Positions 11,858 through 21,905 of a stretch of 64,000 bases of DNA are shown piece after piece. How positions within the stretch are numbered: the stretch's first letter is position 1; every line of letters starts with the position of its first letter. Location of the stretch: the NCBI RefSeq assembly GCF_004331485.1, contig NZ_SJKD01000001.1:992001-1056000 (forward strand), written 5' to 3'. This stretch comes from Kribbella capetownensis (GTDB taxonomy: Bacteria > Actinomycetota > Actinomycetes > Propionibacteriales > Kribbellaceae). The notes below the pieces were generated by a model that did no database searches, was not told the origin of the DNA, and saw only the letters and a program-made list of their open reading frames with translations. The position numbers and the translations under genes are program-made.

Positions 11858-12255
11858 CCGAGGCGTCGCGGATCATCGCCGGGGCGATCCTGCTCACGAT
11901 CGTCACGATCCAGTTCGGCGGCTACTTCATGACCAAGATCGTCCGCGGTCAGGTGCCGATGACGGACTTCCAGAAGTCATTCGCGCGAGCCGGCCACGCG
12001 CACGCCGGCGTACTCGTGATCCTCAGCCTGGTCGGGCTGCTGTACGTCGACCAGACCAGCCTGGACGGCGTCATGCTCTGGGTCGCCCGCCTGGCGATCC
12101 CGGCCGCGGCGATCCTGATGTCCGGTGGCTTCTTCGCCTCCTCCGCCGGCAAGGACAGGACCCAGCCGAACCAGTTCCTCTGGGTCCTGTGGCTCGGCGC
12201 CGCCTCCCTCGCGCTCGGCGTCCTGACCCTCGGCATCGGCCTGATCGTCGCCTGA
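11854..12255 (+). CDS. Small four-helix membrane protein, partner of DoxX
   Basis: 133 residues, ATG overlapping the doxX stop by four bases. Four hydrophobic segments (about residues 7-25, 45-63, 72-92, 108-130), with SFARAGHAHAGVLVILSLVG as the most distinctive block. It resembles uncharacterised actinobacterial integral membrane proteins that travel with DoxX genes. No catalytic residues can be named. Translational coupling suggests that it forms a complex or shares a pathway with the DoxX protein. Confidence 0.7.
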   Translation: MTEASRIIAGAILLTIVTIQFGGYFMTKIVRGQVPMTDFQKSFARAGHAHAGVLVILSLVGLLYVDQTSLDGVMLWVARLAIPAAAILMSGGFFASSAGKDRTQPNQFLWVLWLGAASLALGVLTLGIGLIVA

Positions 12256-12257
12256 CC

Positions 12258-13277
12258 TCAGCCGGCTGCGACGGTTCGCGCCGACTGGGTCGAAGCGATC
12301 GCCGCGCCCGCCCCGAACCCCTCGGCGCGGGCGGCGATCCGGTCGCCGGTGAGCGCGACGGCGTACTCGAGGTCGTCGCCGATCACCTCGCAACCCAGGG
12401 CAGACGCCAGTACGCCGTCCTCGTCGTGCACCACCTGCACCCGTGGCAGCGGAACTACTTGCCGTAGGCATCCAAGAAGGCTGTCGGTGGTGAAGCGAGC
12501 GAGCGGCCCGAGCTCGGACGGATCGCTGGACACCAGGGCGATCGTGACCGCTCCGTCGGTGGAGCGTACGACGTCCTCCGCGGCCGCGAGGCGGTTGAGT
12601 CCGAGGATGATGACGACGCCGGTGCCGAACTCCGCCGTACGGCGAAGCACCTCGTCGGTCACGGACGGCGGCGACCAGGACTCGTGCGCCGGCCGCACCG
12701 GGGGCATGGTTGGTGGACGTCTCCAAGGGTCATCGACGTCGAGGTCGGCCAACCCGGCACAGGCACGAGCGACCACTAGCGGCTGGACGAAGCCGGGGGC
12801 CGAGGCCAACTGGGTCGCACCGGTCAGCAGCGTGAGCGCGAGCCGCGAGACCTGGATCCTCCGACCGAGTTCACCAGGGCCCAGGGCGTCGAGCGCGAGG
12901 CCGAGGAGCACCGCGTTGAAACCGAGCAGCGAAGCGTACGGCGTCCCGAAGTCCGCCAGGTCGGGCTGCGCGCCCGGGTGTTCCCGGTCGAACCACGACA
13001 ATGCGAAGGCGGTGAGCCCTTCGGCAGGTGTGTTCACCGCTCGACGTGCGCCTCGGCCCGGCCGGTTCTGATCGGCAAGCGCTGTCAGGTAGAGCGCGCG
13101 CTTGCCGGCGAAGTTGGAGTACACCGCGCCCCGGGTGAGGTCGGCGCGGTCGGCGATGCGGTCGATCGTCGCGTCCCGGTAGCCGTGCTCGGCGAACTCC
13201 GCCCGCGCCGCGGCCAGCACCTTCGCCCGGTTGCGGAGTTGCAGTTCCGCCCTGCTCAAGCGGCTCACGACCACCAC
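12258..13277 (-). CDS. TetR family regulator with extended C-terminus
   Basis: 339 residues, roughly 130 longer than usual TetR proteins. The N-terminal helix-turn-helix is intact (AAARAEFAEHGYRDATIDRIA, then LTRGAVYSNFAGKRALYL). Residues beyond about 200 (from DEVLRRTAEFGTGVVIILGL) form an extra mixed alpha/beta region with GLNRLAAAEDVVRSTDGAVT that I do not recognise. Several GTG starts are clustered at 13277-13266; the longest is given. It is divergent from the ClpX paralogue, with AACAT/ATGTT repeats between, and so probably controls it. Confidence 0.82.
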   Translation of the reverse strand: MVVVSRLSRAELQLRNRAKVLAAARAEFAEHGYRDATIDRIADRADLTRGAVYSNFAGKRALYLTALADQNRPGRGARRAVNTPAEGLTAFALSWFDREHPGAQPDLADFGTPYASLLGFNAVLLGLALDALGPGELGRRIQVSRLALTLLTGATQLASAPGFVQPLVVARACAGLADLDVDDPWRRPPTMPPVRPAHESWSPPSVTDEVLRRTAEFGTGVVIILGLNRLAAAEDVVRSTDGAVTIALVSSDPSELGPLARFTTDSLLGCLRQVVPLPRVQVVHDEDGVLASALGCEVIGDDLEYAVALTGDRIAARAEGFGAGAAIASTQSARTVAAG

Positions 13278-13280
13278 TCT

Positions 13281-13319
13281 AACATTGAGATGTTGCTATC
13301 ATCTGGATGACGACAACAT
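13281..13319. promoter_or_regulatory. Inverted-repeat operator between TetR and ClpX paralogue
   Basis: AACAT-TGAG-ATGTT is a perfect inverted repeat at 13281-13294. A further CAACAT half-site lies at 13314-13319, so ATGTTG (13290-13295) and CAACAT also form an inverted pair. The block fills most of the 60-base divergent spacer and is the natural binding site for the TetR product. Confidence 0.55.
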
Positions 13320-13337
13320 CTGAGAAGGCGGTGGGGG

Positions 13338-14558
13338 ATGGCAGCCGAGGTGCTGAAGTGCACGTTCTGCGGCAAGACCCAGCACCAGGTCGGCAAGCTG
13401 ATCGCCGGCCCCACGCCGCTGTGCATCTGCGACGGCTGCGTCGAGCTGTGCAACGAGCTGATCGCCGAGGGGGAGCTCAGCGACATCAGCGACGACCTGC
13501 CGGCCCGGGTACCGAGGCCGCGGGAGATCCGCGAGTTCCTCGACGGCTACGTGATCGGTCAGGACGACGCGAAGAAGGCGCTGTCCGTTGCCGTCTACAA
13601 CCATTACAAGCGGCACCGGAGCAAGCCCGGCGACGTCGAGCTGGGCAAGTCGAACATTCTGCTGATCGGCCCGACCGGTTCCGGCAAGGCCCATCTCGCC
13701 CAGACACTGGCCCGGATGCTCGACGTACCGTTCGCGATCGCCGACGCCACCGCCCTCACCGAGGCCGGGTACGTCGGTGAGGACGTCGAGAACATCCTGC
13801 TCAAGCTGATCCAGGCCGCCGACTTCGACGTCCGCAAGGCCGAGACCGGCATCGTCTACATCGACGAGATCGACAAGATCGCGAGGAAGAGCGAGAACCC
13901 GTCGATCACCCGCGACGTCTCCGGCGAAGGTGTGCAGCAAGCCCTGCTGAAGATCCTGGAGGGTACGACGGCCTCCGTCCCACCGCAGGGTGGTCGCAAG
14001 CACCCGCAGCAGGAGTTCATCCAGATCGACACGACACGGGTGCTCTTCATCGTCAGTGGCGCCTTCGACGGACTCGACGAGTTGGTCGCCCGGCGCACGC
14101 GGCCGTCCCGGTTGGGCTTCGGCGCCGCGGCCGAGCAGGCCACGCCAGCGAAGGTCATGCCGGAGGATCTGGTGAAGTTCGGTCTGATCCCTGAGTTCGT
14201 CGGTCGGCTGCCGATCGTCACCACCGTGCCCGCGCTCGCCCGCGACGCCCTGGTCGGGATCCTCACCGAGCCGCGCAACGCGCTGATCAAGCAGTACCGC
14301 AAGCTGTTCCGGCTGGACGGCGTCGACCTCGAGTTCACCCCGGACGCGGTCGAGGCGATCGCGGACCTCGCCCTGCTCCGCCGGACCGGAGCCCGCGCAC
14401 TGCGCGCGATCCTCGAAGAAGTCCTGCTCCCGGTGATGTACGACGTACCCGGGCGTGACGACATCGAGCGGGTGGTGGTGGATCGCGACGCCGTCGAGAC
14501 CAACGTCAATCCGACCCTGGTGCCGCGGACTCCGCCACGACGGCGAAGGACCGCGTAA
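13338..14558 (+). CDS. ClpX-like AAA+ unfoldase paralogue with altered P-loop
   Basis: 406 residues, the normal ClpX length. The N-terminal zinc-binding domain is intact ([18 protein letters not shown]), followed by a AAA+ module with GYVGED pore loop, Walker [14 protein letters not shown] loop (GGRKHPQ), LGF in the ClpP-contact loop, PEFVGRLP arginine-finger region and a [12 protein letters not shown] sensor 2. Walker A reads GPTGSGKA at residues 111-118: the Mg-binding Thr is Ala, and the next residue is His. This may weaken ATP hydrolysis. It stands apart from any clpP gene and from the usual tig-clpP-clpX cluster, so it is a paralogue. It is probably under the divergent TetR. Confidence 0.9.
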   Translation: MAAEVLKCTFCGKTQHQVGKLIAGPTPLCICDGCVELCNELIAEGELSDISDDLPARVPRPREIREFLDGYVIGQDDAKKALSVAVYNHYKRHRSKPGDVELGKSNILLIGPTGSGKAHLAQTLARMLDVPFAIADATALTEAGYVGEDVENILLKLIQAADFDVRKAETGIVYIDEIDKIARKSENPSITRDVSGEGVQQALLKILEGTTASVPPQGGRKHPQQEFIQIDTTRVLFIVSGAFDGLDELVARRTRPSRLGFGAAAEQATPAKVMPEDLVKFGLIPEFVGRLPIVTTVPALARDALVGILTEPRNALIKQYRKLFRLDGVDLEFTPDAVEAIADLALLRRTGARALRAILEEVLLPVMYDVPGRDDIERVVVDRDAVETNVNPTLVPRTPPRRRRTA

Positions 14559-15519
14559 GCCGCTCGCCGACGCCGGCGATCATCGCCGCGACCTCCGGCG
14601 TCGCCTCGTCGACCGTGAACTCGGCGCCCAGGGCAACGATCGGCACGACCAGGGAGAGCACCAACGACGCGGTATCGGCGCTGAAGCGGACCACGCACGT
14701 GGACGGTCCAGCCGGCTCGACCGTGCCGCGAACGACACCCTCGAAGGTGTTGACCACGCGCTCAGCCGGGAGCTGAACGGTCAGCCGAACCGCGTGCCGG
14801 TACTGCGCGGCCGCAAACGACTCGACCAGGTACGTCGCCGCATCCGGGGCCGGCAGCACTCGCGGCGTGAAGCGATGCAGTACGGGCGTCACCTCGGAGA
14901 TCCGGTCGACCCGGAAGGTCCGCCAGTCGTCGCGCGCCGGGTCGAACGCAAGCAGGTACCACCGCCAGGTCAACGTGAGCAGCTGATGCGGCTCGATCCG
15001 CCGACGGGTCGTCGTACCTTGGCGGCTTTGGTAGTCGAAGGCAACGATCTCGTGGTCACGGCAGCAGCGCGCCAGCACGGCGAGCACACCCGGATCCACC
15101 TGCGCGACCCCCGGTCGGGGAACTGTCGAGGCCGCAGAACTCACCGCGGCCAACTGCGGTCGGAGTCGCGCCGGCAGCACCTGCTCGAGCTTGGCGAGAG
15201 CCTGCGTCGAGCTCTCCGCGATCCCGCTCACGCCACCACCGGCCGCGCTGACCAGGCCGAGTGCGACCGCCACTGCCTCATCGTCGTCGAGCAGCAGCGG
15301 CGGCAGCGTCGTACCGGGACCGAGGCGGTAGCCGCCGGCTGTCCCAGTCGTCCCAGTCACCGGGTAGTCAAGGGACCGCAGCCGGTCGACGTCGCGTCGT
15401 ACCGTCCGCTCGGTGACGCCGAGGCGTTCGGTCAGTTCGCGGCCGGACCACTCGCGGCGGCTCTGCAGCAGCGACAGCAACCGGAGCATGCGGCCGGGCA
15501 GCTCTTTCCGGGTACTCAC
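14506..15519 (-). CDS. WYL-domain transcriptional regulator
   Basis: 337 residues from GTG 15519 ([18 protein letters not shown]). Residues 8-65 are an HTH_11 domain ([20 protein letters not shown]), followed by a WYL domain with the ligand-binding core [20 protein letters not shown], then a WCX tail. Longer in-frame extension upstream shadows the neighbouring oxidoreductase. Its 3' end overlaps the convergent ClpX paralogue by 53 bases. A 25-base near-perfect operator lies between it and the divergent FAD oxidoreductase, so it is the likely regulator of that gene. Confidence 0.88.
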   Translation of the reverse strand: MSTRKELPGRMLRLLSLLQSRREWSGRELTERLGVTERTVRRDVDRLRSLDYPVTGTTGTAGGYRLGPGTTLPPLLLDDDEAVAVALGLVSAAGGGVSGIAESSTQALAKLEQVLPARLRPQLAAVSSAASTVPRPGVAQVDPGVLAVLARCCRDHEIVAFDYQSRQGTTTRRRIEPHQLLTLTWRWYLLAFDPARDDWRTFRVDRISEVTPVLHRFTPRVLPAPDAATYLVESFAAAQYRHAVRLTVQLPAERVVNTFEGVVRGTVEPAGPSTCVVRFSADTASLVLSLVVPIVALGAEFTVDEATPEVAAMIAGVGERLTRSFAVVAESAAPGSD

Positions 15520-15532
15520 CCGAACAGGATGC

Positions 15533-15557
15533 CTTGCGGACAGTATGTGTCCGCAAG
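15533..15557. promoter_or_regulatory. 10-5-10 inverted repeat, likely WYL operator
   Basis: CTTGCGGACA (15533-15542), spacer GTATG, TGTCCGCAAG (15548-15557): two perfectly complementary ten-base arms. It lies 14 bases from the WYL start and 20 bases from the oxidoreductase ATG, in the only divergent spacer here. No T-run follows, so a terminator is unlikely. Confidence 0.75.
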
Positions 15558-15576
15558 GGCTCATAGCGTCGGTTCC

Positions 15577-16861
15577 ATGATGTTGACGAAGAAATCGAAC
15601 GGATACGACCAGGCGCGGCTCGGGTTCCAGCGGCGGGACCCGCATCGGCCGGACGTGATCTTCCCGGTCACGAGCGCGGCCGAGGTCGAGGAAGCCGTCC
15701 GGTACGCGGCCGAGCACAACCTGCGCCTGGCAGTGCAGGCGTCCGGGCATGGGCTCGCGAAGGGTCTCGACGGCGGTGTGTTGATCGCGACCGGCGCCCT
15801 CAACGGCGTCCGGGTCGATCCCGGGCGGAAGACGGCGTGGATCGAGGCCGGTGCGACCTGGCGGGACGTGATCGACGCGACCGCGCCGTACGGTCTCGCC
15901 CCGCTGTCCGGCAGCTTTCCAGGAGTCGGCGCGATCTCCTACACGCTCGGCGGCGGCCTCGGGCTGATGGCGCGACGGTACGGGTACGCCGCGGACCACG
16001 TCCGCCGGATCGAGATCGTCACCCCGGACGGCGTACGGCGGGATGCCGAGGACGACCCGGAGCTGTTCTGGGCGGTGCGCGGTGGCGGCGGCAACTTCGG
16101 CGTGGTGACCGGAATCGAGGTCGACCTGTTCGACGTCGCCACTTTGTACGGCGGCAGCCTGTACTTCGACTTCGTGCAGAACTTGACCGTGCTGCACGTC
16201 TGGGCCGACTGGACCCGGTCGGTTCCCGACCAGGTGACCTCGGCCATGGCGCTGGTGCCGCTGCCGGACATCCCGCAGGTCCCGGCGCCGCTACGTGGGA
16301 GGTACGTCGCCCAGGTTCAGCTCGCGATCCTCGGCGCGGGCGGAGAAGATTTGATCAAACCACTGCGCGCGATCGGTGAGCCGGTCCTCGACACCGTCGG
16401 CGAGCTCCCGTACACCGAGTCGGGCAAGATCTTCGCCGAGCCGGAACGCCCGGACAGCTACCGCTCACAACGCCCTGCTCAGCGACCTCGATCCGGCGGC
16501 GCTCGCGACGCTGCCGAAGCTCGCCGGACCGGGCGCGTCGGCGATGTGCGTGATCGGCATCCGTCACCTCGGTGGTGCGCTCAGCCACGAGCCCGCGGTT
16601 CCGAATGCGATCGGCCACCGCACAGCGTCGTACTCGCTGACCGTGCTCTCACCAGGCGAGGACGACGTAGCCGCCTTGCACCGCAGCATCCTCGAGCCGT
16701 GGCGCGGCGTCACGGTCGGCCGCCTGCTCAACTTCTCCGCCGGCCCGCTGACCGGCGACGAGATCCGTGCGGCATTCGACCCGGGCGACCACCGTCGGCT
16801 CACCGAGCTCAGGAACAGGTACGACGCCGACCGCCGGCTCGCACCGAATCACGAGCTCTGA
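15577..16861 (+). pseudogene. FAD-linked (BBE-type) oxidoreductase, frameshifted
   Basis: The first part, from ATG 15577, is a PCMH-type FAD domain: HRPDVIFPVTSAAEVEEAVRY, the flavin-attaching His in SGHGLAKG, GGGLGLMARRYG and VRGGGGNFGVVTG. At about 16462 the frame breaks: upstream reads PERPDSY, and the continuation AHNALLSDLDPAAL is in the next frame, running to 16861 with the BBE ending LRNRYDADRRLAPNHEL. One extra base or two missing bases explain it. The usual cysteine for a second flavin bond is Ser (SGSFPG). The intact protein would oxidise sugars or alcohols with O2. True mutation and sequencing error cannot be separated here. Confidence 0.8.
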
Positions 16862-17361
16862 GCGGCGCGCCGGAGGATCTCCTCGACCAGCCCGGCCTTC
16901 GCTTCGACGTACGCCGCTCGGTCGGTGGTGAGGAGGTGGGCCAGCTCGCGCTTCAGGGCGGCGTACCGCTCCCGGTCGGCGGCGTTCGCCCTCAGACGGT
17001 CGCGCAACAGCACATGGTCCTGATGCGGCTTGTTGCCTTCGACAACGACGTACAGGTGGTGGTAGTGCGCGGTGCCGGGCGGAAGGGTGAACGCCTCCCG
17101 TCCGGTAATGCCGAGGTCGCCCTCGTGCTGGTAGCCGGCGGCAACCATCGCCGCGACGGCGGGCGGCACCAGGTCAGCCCTTGAAACCACAACGTCGACG
17201 TCGATGATCGGCTTCGCGGCGAGCCCCGGTACGGCGGTGCTGCCGACGTGCTCGATCGTGTGCGGGATCCCTTCCAGGTAGGGCGACAACCCATCCCGGA
17301 TCTCCGCGAACCAGATCGGCCACCGCGCGTCGTACTCGACCACCGACGCCGGAGGGATCAC
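16849..17361 (-). CDS. GrpB/UPF0157 family nucleotidyltransferase-fold protein
   Basis: 170 residues from GTG 17361 (IPPASVVEYDARWPIWFAE). The motif IEHVGSTAVPGLAAKPIIDVDVVV is the family signature: a nucleotidyltransferase-like GS...D-x-D core with HxxGS, followed by YHHLYVVVEGN. Substrate is unknown. The GTG overlaps the stop of the upstream RidA gene by four bases, so the two are translated together. The 3' end overlaps the convergent oxidoreductase remnant by 13 bases. Confidence 0.85.
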   Translation of the reverse strand: MIPPASVVEYDARWPIWFAEIRDGLSPYLEGIPHTIEHVGSTAVPGLAAKPIIDVDVVVSRADLVPPAVAAMVAAGYQHEGDLGITGREAFTLPPGTAHYHHLYVVVEGNKPHQDHVLLRDRLRANAADRERYAALKRELAHLLTTDRAAYVEAKAGLVEEILRRAAQSS

Positions 17362-17753
17362 AGGGCCGCGGTGACGTCGATCTCGACGAGCTGACCCGTG
17401 AAGCCGAGCTGTGCGACGCCGAGCAAAGTGCTGGCTGTGCTGAACGCCGGTGCGAGCGGCGACACGTTGAGCTGGTCCCACACCGCACCCAGATCGTCAC
17501 GGTCGGAGCTCGCGACATAGATGACGGTGCGTACGACGTCCTCCGGGGTGGCACCTGCGGACTCGAGCGCGATCAGGATGTTGCGGATCACCTGCTCGGT
17601 CTGGTTCTTGAGGCCGCCCTCGGCGAGCTCGCCGGACGGTTGCAGCGGACACTGGCCCGCGAGGTAGATCAGAGTGTCGGCCCGGACCTTGGTCACATGG
17701 TGATAGCCGGGGGTCGCGTGCAGTCCGTCGGGGTTGGTCCGCTCGATGGTCAC
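17358..17753 (-). CDS. RidA/YjgF family enamine/imine deaminase
   Basis: 131 residues from GTG 17753 with GGGGA ahead of it; an upstream in-frame ATG at 17789 lacks a good site. Family features: GYHHVTKVRADTLIYLAGQ, the central GAxPEDVVRTVIYV-like block (GATPEDVVRTVIYV) and the ending LGVAQLGFTGQLVEIDVTA. RidA proteins hydrolyse reactive imines released by PLP enzymes. The conserved catalytic Arg region (usually R-T-T-V near residue 105) reads STASTLLGVAQL, so classical RidA activity is uncertain; it fits the Rid2-7 subfamilies. Coupled to GrpB. Confidence 0.8.
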   Translation of the reverse strand: MTIERTNPDGLHATPGYHHVTKVRADTLIYLAGQCPLQPSGELAEGGLKNQTEQVIRNILIALESAGATPEDVVRTVIYVASSDRDDLGAVWDQLNVSPLAPAFSTASTLLGVAQLGFTGQLVEIDVTAAL

Positions 17754-17814
17754 TCCCCGAGCAAACGCGATCCTGCGCCGCCCGGTCAACGGGATTACGC
17801 AGTCAGACGCAGCG

Positions 17815-17850
17815 CTGCCGCCGGGCCTATGGAGCCAGGCCCGGCGGCAG
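17815..17850. terminator. Strong hairpin terminator between RidA and ABC ATPase genes
   Basis: CTGCCGCCGGGCCT (17815-17828), eight-base loop, AGGCCCGGCGGCAG (17837-17850): a perfect 14-bp stem. It lies immediately downstream of the minus-strand ABC ATPase stop (17859) and upstream of RidA. No long T-run follows, which is normal for high-GC actinobacteria. Confidence 0.8.
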
Positions 17851-17858
17851 CAGAGTGA

Positions 17859-18935
<1,077 letters not shown>

Positions 18936-19091
18936 ATCGCGCTTCCTTCCTTCGCCGGCAGGAACGTGCCGGACGATCCGTTGCAAAGGCCCCAGGTCTG
19001 GGGTGGCTTGCCATGGTGACGCATCACCGAGGCACTCAGTAGAACGAGCAACTACTCGTTTACATTCCCGACCGATGGATCCGCAGGTGCA

Positions 19092-19121
19092 TTGACAAGC
19101 AAGTTTTTTACGTACAAACTT
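19092..19121 (+). promoter_or_regulatory. Promoter with AAGTTT-N9-AAACTT operator
   Basis: A consensus -35 TTGACA sits at 19092-19097. An inverted repeat AAGTTT (19101-19106) / AAACTT (19116-19121), centred on TACGTA, covers the -35/-10 interval in an unusually AT-rich patch. It precedes the ArsR-type regulator gene, so autoregulation is likely. Confidence 0.55.
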
Positions 19122-19142
19122 TTTTGTGTGATCAGAGACGTC

Positions 19143-19694
19143 ATGCACCTGGAGCAGCTCGAACAAGCCGAGGCGCTGTTCAAGCCGCAGCGGATCGAGG
19201 TGTTGCGGCGGCTGGCCGAGCCGCACACCTGCGGCGAGGTGGCCGAACAGCTCGGGCAGACTCCGCAGCGCGTCTACTACCACGTCAAGCGCCTCGTCGA
19301 GGCGCGGCTGGTGACGCAGGTGGACGAGCGCAAGGTGCGCGGCGTCCACGAGGGCATCTACCAGGCGACGGCGCGTTCGTACTGGCTGTCCCCGCGGCTC
19401 GTCGGCCGGATCGGCGGCCTCCGCCGGACCCAGGACGAACTGAGCCTCGGCTACCTGCTGGACCTGATGGAAGAGGTCCAGACCGACATCGCCGCGCTGG
19501 ACCGGACAGCTCCGGAGCTGCCGTCCATCGGGGTGTCCGGTGAGATCCGGGTCCCACCGGACCGGCGGCGCGAGTTCTTCCAGGACCTGCGCAGCACGCT
19601 GCAGGACCTGTTCGAGCGCTACGGCGGCTCCGAAGGCGACGCCTTCAAGCTGGCCGTGGCGTGCTACCCCAAGGGAGACCAAGACCATGACTGA
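19143..19694 (+). CDS. ArsR-type winged-helix regulator
   Basis: About 183 residues from ATG 19143 (HLEQLEQAEALFKPQRIEVL); an in-frame start at 19092 falls on the promoter and is less likely. The N-terminal HTH reads HTCGEVAEQLGQTPQRVYYHVKRLVEARLV, as in ArsR_2/HTH_20 regulators, followed by a C-terminal domain ending in DLRSTLQDLFERYGG. No metal-binding cysteines. Its last eight bases overlap the SRPBCC gene, a common arrangement in which the regulator and an AHSA1-like protein form one operon. Confidence 0.85.
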   Translation: MHLEQLEQAEALFKPQRIEVLRRLAEPHTCGEVAEQLGQTPQRVYYHVKRLVEARLVTQVDERKVRGVHEGIYQATARSYWLSPRLVGRIGGLRRTQDELSLGYLLDLMEEVQTDIAALDRTAPELPSIGVSGEIRVPPDRRREFFQDLRSTLQDLFERYGGSEGDAFKLAVACYPKGDQDHD

Positions 19695-20520
19695 ACCGCT
19701 CATCCTCCACGTTCGCGCCCGGGCCGGCATCGACGACGTCCGGCAGGCGCTGACCGACCCGAAGACCCTCGACCTCTGGCTCGGCGAGCACTCGAACGTC
19801 GACCTGCCTACGACCTTCGAGTTCTGGGGCCGCTACATCCCCGAGGGCGACGCCCCGCACCAGCGCCTGCTCGGGTACGACGGCCAGACGCTGAAGCTGG
19901 CGTGGACACTCGATGGTGAGGAGACCACCACCGAGATCGCGCTGACGGCCGAGTCCGACGACGCCACGCTGATCCAACTTACTCAGAGTCACTTCGACTT
20001 CGCGGACGCGATCAGCCGGGCGTCGATCCGCGGCGTACTGCAGACCTTCTGGTCGCTCGCGCTGGCCAACCTGGTCGACCACCTGGAAGGGCGCGCGCTC
20101 ACCACCCGGCCGGACTTCACCTCGGCCGAGTTCACCGGCGAGGCGCTGATCGACGCGCCGATCGCCCAGGTGTACGAGTCGCTGACCACCTCCGAGAAGG
20201 CCTCGGCGTGGTTCGGCTACCCGGTCGGGATCGAGCCACACGTCGGCGGCCGGTTCGCGATGGGCGGCTTCGACGCGGGACCGGGCGCCACTGTCGTCGG
20301 AGTCGTCGAGGGCCGGAGCATGTCTGTCGATTGGGGTGACTCCGGCATCAGCACCTGGGAGCTGGCCGAGTCCGACGGCAAGACCCGGCTCACCTTCGTG
20401 ATGAGCGGGTTCGACGAGGGCAACCCGCCGTACGCTGCCTGGCTCGGCTGGCTCAGCGGGGTGGCCGCATTGCGCCGCTTCAACGAGCAGAAGGACTGGC
20501 AGTCCATCTGGGTCGCCTAG
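19687..20520 (+). CDS. Tandem SRPBCC/AHSA1-domain protein
   Basis: 277 residues. Two START/AHSA1-like halves: the first about 1-135 (RARAGIDDVRQALTDPKTLDLWLG), the second about 145-277 (GEALIDAPIAQVYESLTTSEKASAWFG, with GGRFAMGGFDAGPGA and RLTFVMSGF). Such proteins bind hydrophobic ligands or act as co-chaperone-like folds; the specific ligand cannot be read. ATG 19687 lies inside the end of the regulator gene, so expression is coupled. A strong hairpin terminator follows 27 bases after the stop. Confidence 0.83.
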   Translation: MTEPLILHVRARAGIDDVRQALTDPKTLDLWLGEHSNVDLPTTFEFWGRYIPEGDAPHQRLLGYDGQTLKLAWTLDGEETTTEIALTAESDDATLIQLTQSHFDFADAISRASIRGVLQTFWSLALANLVDHLEGRALTTRPDFTSAEFTGEALIDAPIAQVYESLTTSEKASAWFGYPVGIEPHVGGRFAMGGFDAGPGATVVGVVEGRSMSVDWGDSGISTWELAESDGKTRLTFVMSGFDEGNPPYAAWLGWLSGVAALRRFNEQKDWQSIWVA

Positions 20521-20546
20521 AACCAGTAGGTGCGACCCGGCGACCA

Positions 20547-20579
20547 GATCGAGCAGGGCGGTGACCGCCCTGCTCGATC
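20547..20579. terminator. Hairpin terminator after the SRPBCC gene
   Basis: Sixteen-base arms GATCGAGCAGGGCGGT (20547-20562) and ACCGCCCTGCTCGATC (20564-20579) separated by one base; in RNA the innermost pairs open to give a three-base loop. It lies 26 bases past the stop codon at 20520. Confidence 0.8.
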
Positions 20580-20633
20580 GTCGGCCCGGACCTCTCGTTT
20601 GAATCGGCAGAGGGCGAGCGTGAGGCTGGGAAC

Positions 20634-21860
20634 ATGTCGGCTATGACCAGTTCGGGGGCGTCCAGCGGCGCCCGCGTCCGGTTCGCGCATGCGCCGGGGT
20701 TCTGGGTGATCGCCGCGGCGTTCCTCATCACCCTGGCGTTCTCGACCGTGCCCACTCCGCTCTACGCGATCTACCAGCACCGCGACGGGTTCCCGACGTA
20801 CGTGATCACGGTGATCTTCGCCAGCTACGCGATCGGTGTGATGGCCTCGCTGTATCTGGCCGGGCATGTCAGCGACTGGCTCGGCCGGCGCCGCATCGCG
20901 TTGCTCGCCGTACTGGCCCAGGTGGTGTCGGCGGTGATCTTCCTGGTCTGGCAGGACGTGCCTGGCCTGCTGATCGCTCGCTTCATCTGCGGCGTCGGCG
21001 TCGGCGTGCTCACGGCGACCGCCACCGCGCATCTGTCCGAGTTGCGGCAGATCGCGCGTCCGGCTGAGGACCCGAGCCGGTCGGCGCTCATCTCGAGCAT
21101 GGTGAACCTCGGTGGGCTCGCGTTCGGTCCGTTGGTGGCTGGTCTGCTGGCGCAGTACGTCGCGTCACCGCTCGAGCGCCCGTACGAGGTGTTCCTCGTG
21201 TTGTTGCTGCTCAGTGCGGTGGGGATCGCGCTGGTGCCGGAGACCGTCGAGCGGTTGGAGGAGCGGCCGGCCTATCGACCGCAGCGGGTGGCTGTGCCGT
21301 CCGCCTCGAAGCCGTTGTTCTTCGCGTCGGCGATCGGGGCGTTCGCGGCGTTCGCCGTCTTCGGGTTGTTCACGTCGCTGGCCCCGACGTTCCTCGGTGG
21401 TGTGCTGCACCACAGGGCGCCGTTGCTGGCCGGGGTGGTGACGTTCGTGGTCTTCACCGCCGGCGCGGTGAGCCAGGCCGTGTTCGTCCGGTTCGAGCGT
21501 GGCCACCAGCTCCGGATCGGCCTCGGCTTCATGTCACTCGGTCTGATCGGTGTCGCCGTCGGCGGCCTGATCCCCAACCTGGCGGTGTTCGTCGTCGGTG
21601 GCGTCATCGCCGGTGCCGGTGCCGGCCTCGTCTTCCGCGGCGCCGTAGCCACCGCCGCCTCCCTCGCCGGCCCCACGACCCGTGGCGAAGTTCTCGCCGC
21701 CCTCTTCCTCATCGCGTACGTCGGACTCGCCGTGCCCGTCCTCGCCATCGGCCTGGGCATCGCCCTGCTGCCGGCCCAGGTCGCCCTGCTGGTCTTCTCC
21801 GCGATCATCCTGATCCTGGTCAACGCCGCCGTACTCCGGATGCTCAAGGCAACTACCTGA
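20634..21860 (+). CDS. Major facilitator superfamily transporter
   Basis: 408 residues, twelve predicted membrane helices. The loop 2-3 signature is clear (GHVSDWLGRRRIAL), as is the helix 4-5 region (ARFICGVGVGVLTATATAHLSEL) with motif C-like glycine spacing. The family exports drugs or metabolites with proton exchange; the GHVSD...RRR form and PTPLYAIYQ start are common in actinobacterial exporters annotated as multidrug or purine-efflux-like. Substrate unknown. Two starts (20634 and 20643) are in frame; the first is kept. Confidence 0.87.
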   Translation: MSAMTSSGASSGARVRFAHAPGFWVIAAAFLITLAFSTVPTPLYAIYQHRDGFPTYVITVIFASYAIGVMASLYLAGHVSDWLGRRRIALLAVLAQVVSAVIFLVWQDVPGLLIARFICGVGVGVLTATATAHLSELRQIARPAEDPSRSALISSMVNLGGLAFGPLVAGLLAQYVASPLERPYEVFLVLLLLSAVGIALVPETVERLEERPAYRPQRVAVPSASKPLFFASAIGAFAAFAVFGLFTSLAPTFLGGVLHHRAPLLAGVVTFVVFTAGAVSQAVFVRFERGHQLRIGLGFMSLGLIGVAVGGLIPNLAVFVVGGVIAGAGAGLVFRGAVATAASLAGPTTRGEVLAALFLIAYVGLAVPVLAIGLGIALLPAQVALLVFSAIILILVNAAVLRMLKATT

Positions 21861-21905
21861 CTGTCGCTTCCGGTCTCCGCGCCGCTGCTCGCCTCGCGCT
21901 GACCA

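Noticed and set aside
13338..14558. Canonical clpX
   Set aside because: No tig/clpP neighbours, and the P-loop Thr and ClpP-loop residues differ; treated as a paralogue.
17754..17858. Small RNA at the 14-bp hairpin
   Set aside because: Position directly after the ABC ATPase stop is better explained as a terminator; no promoter is visible.
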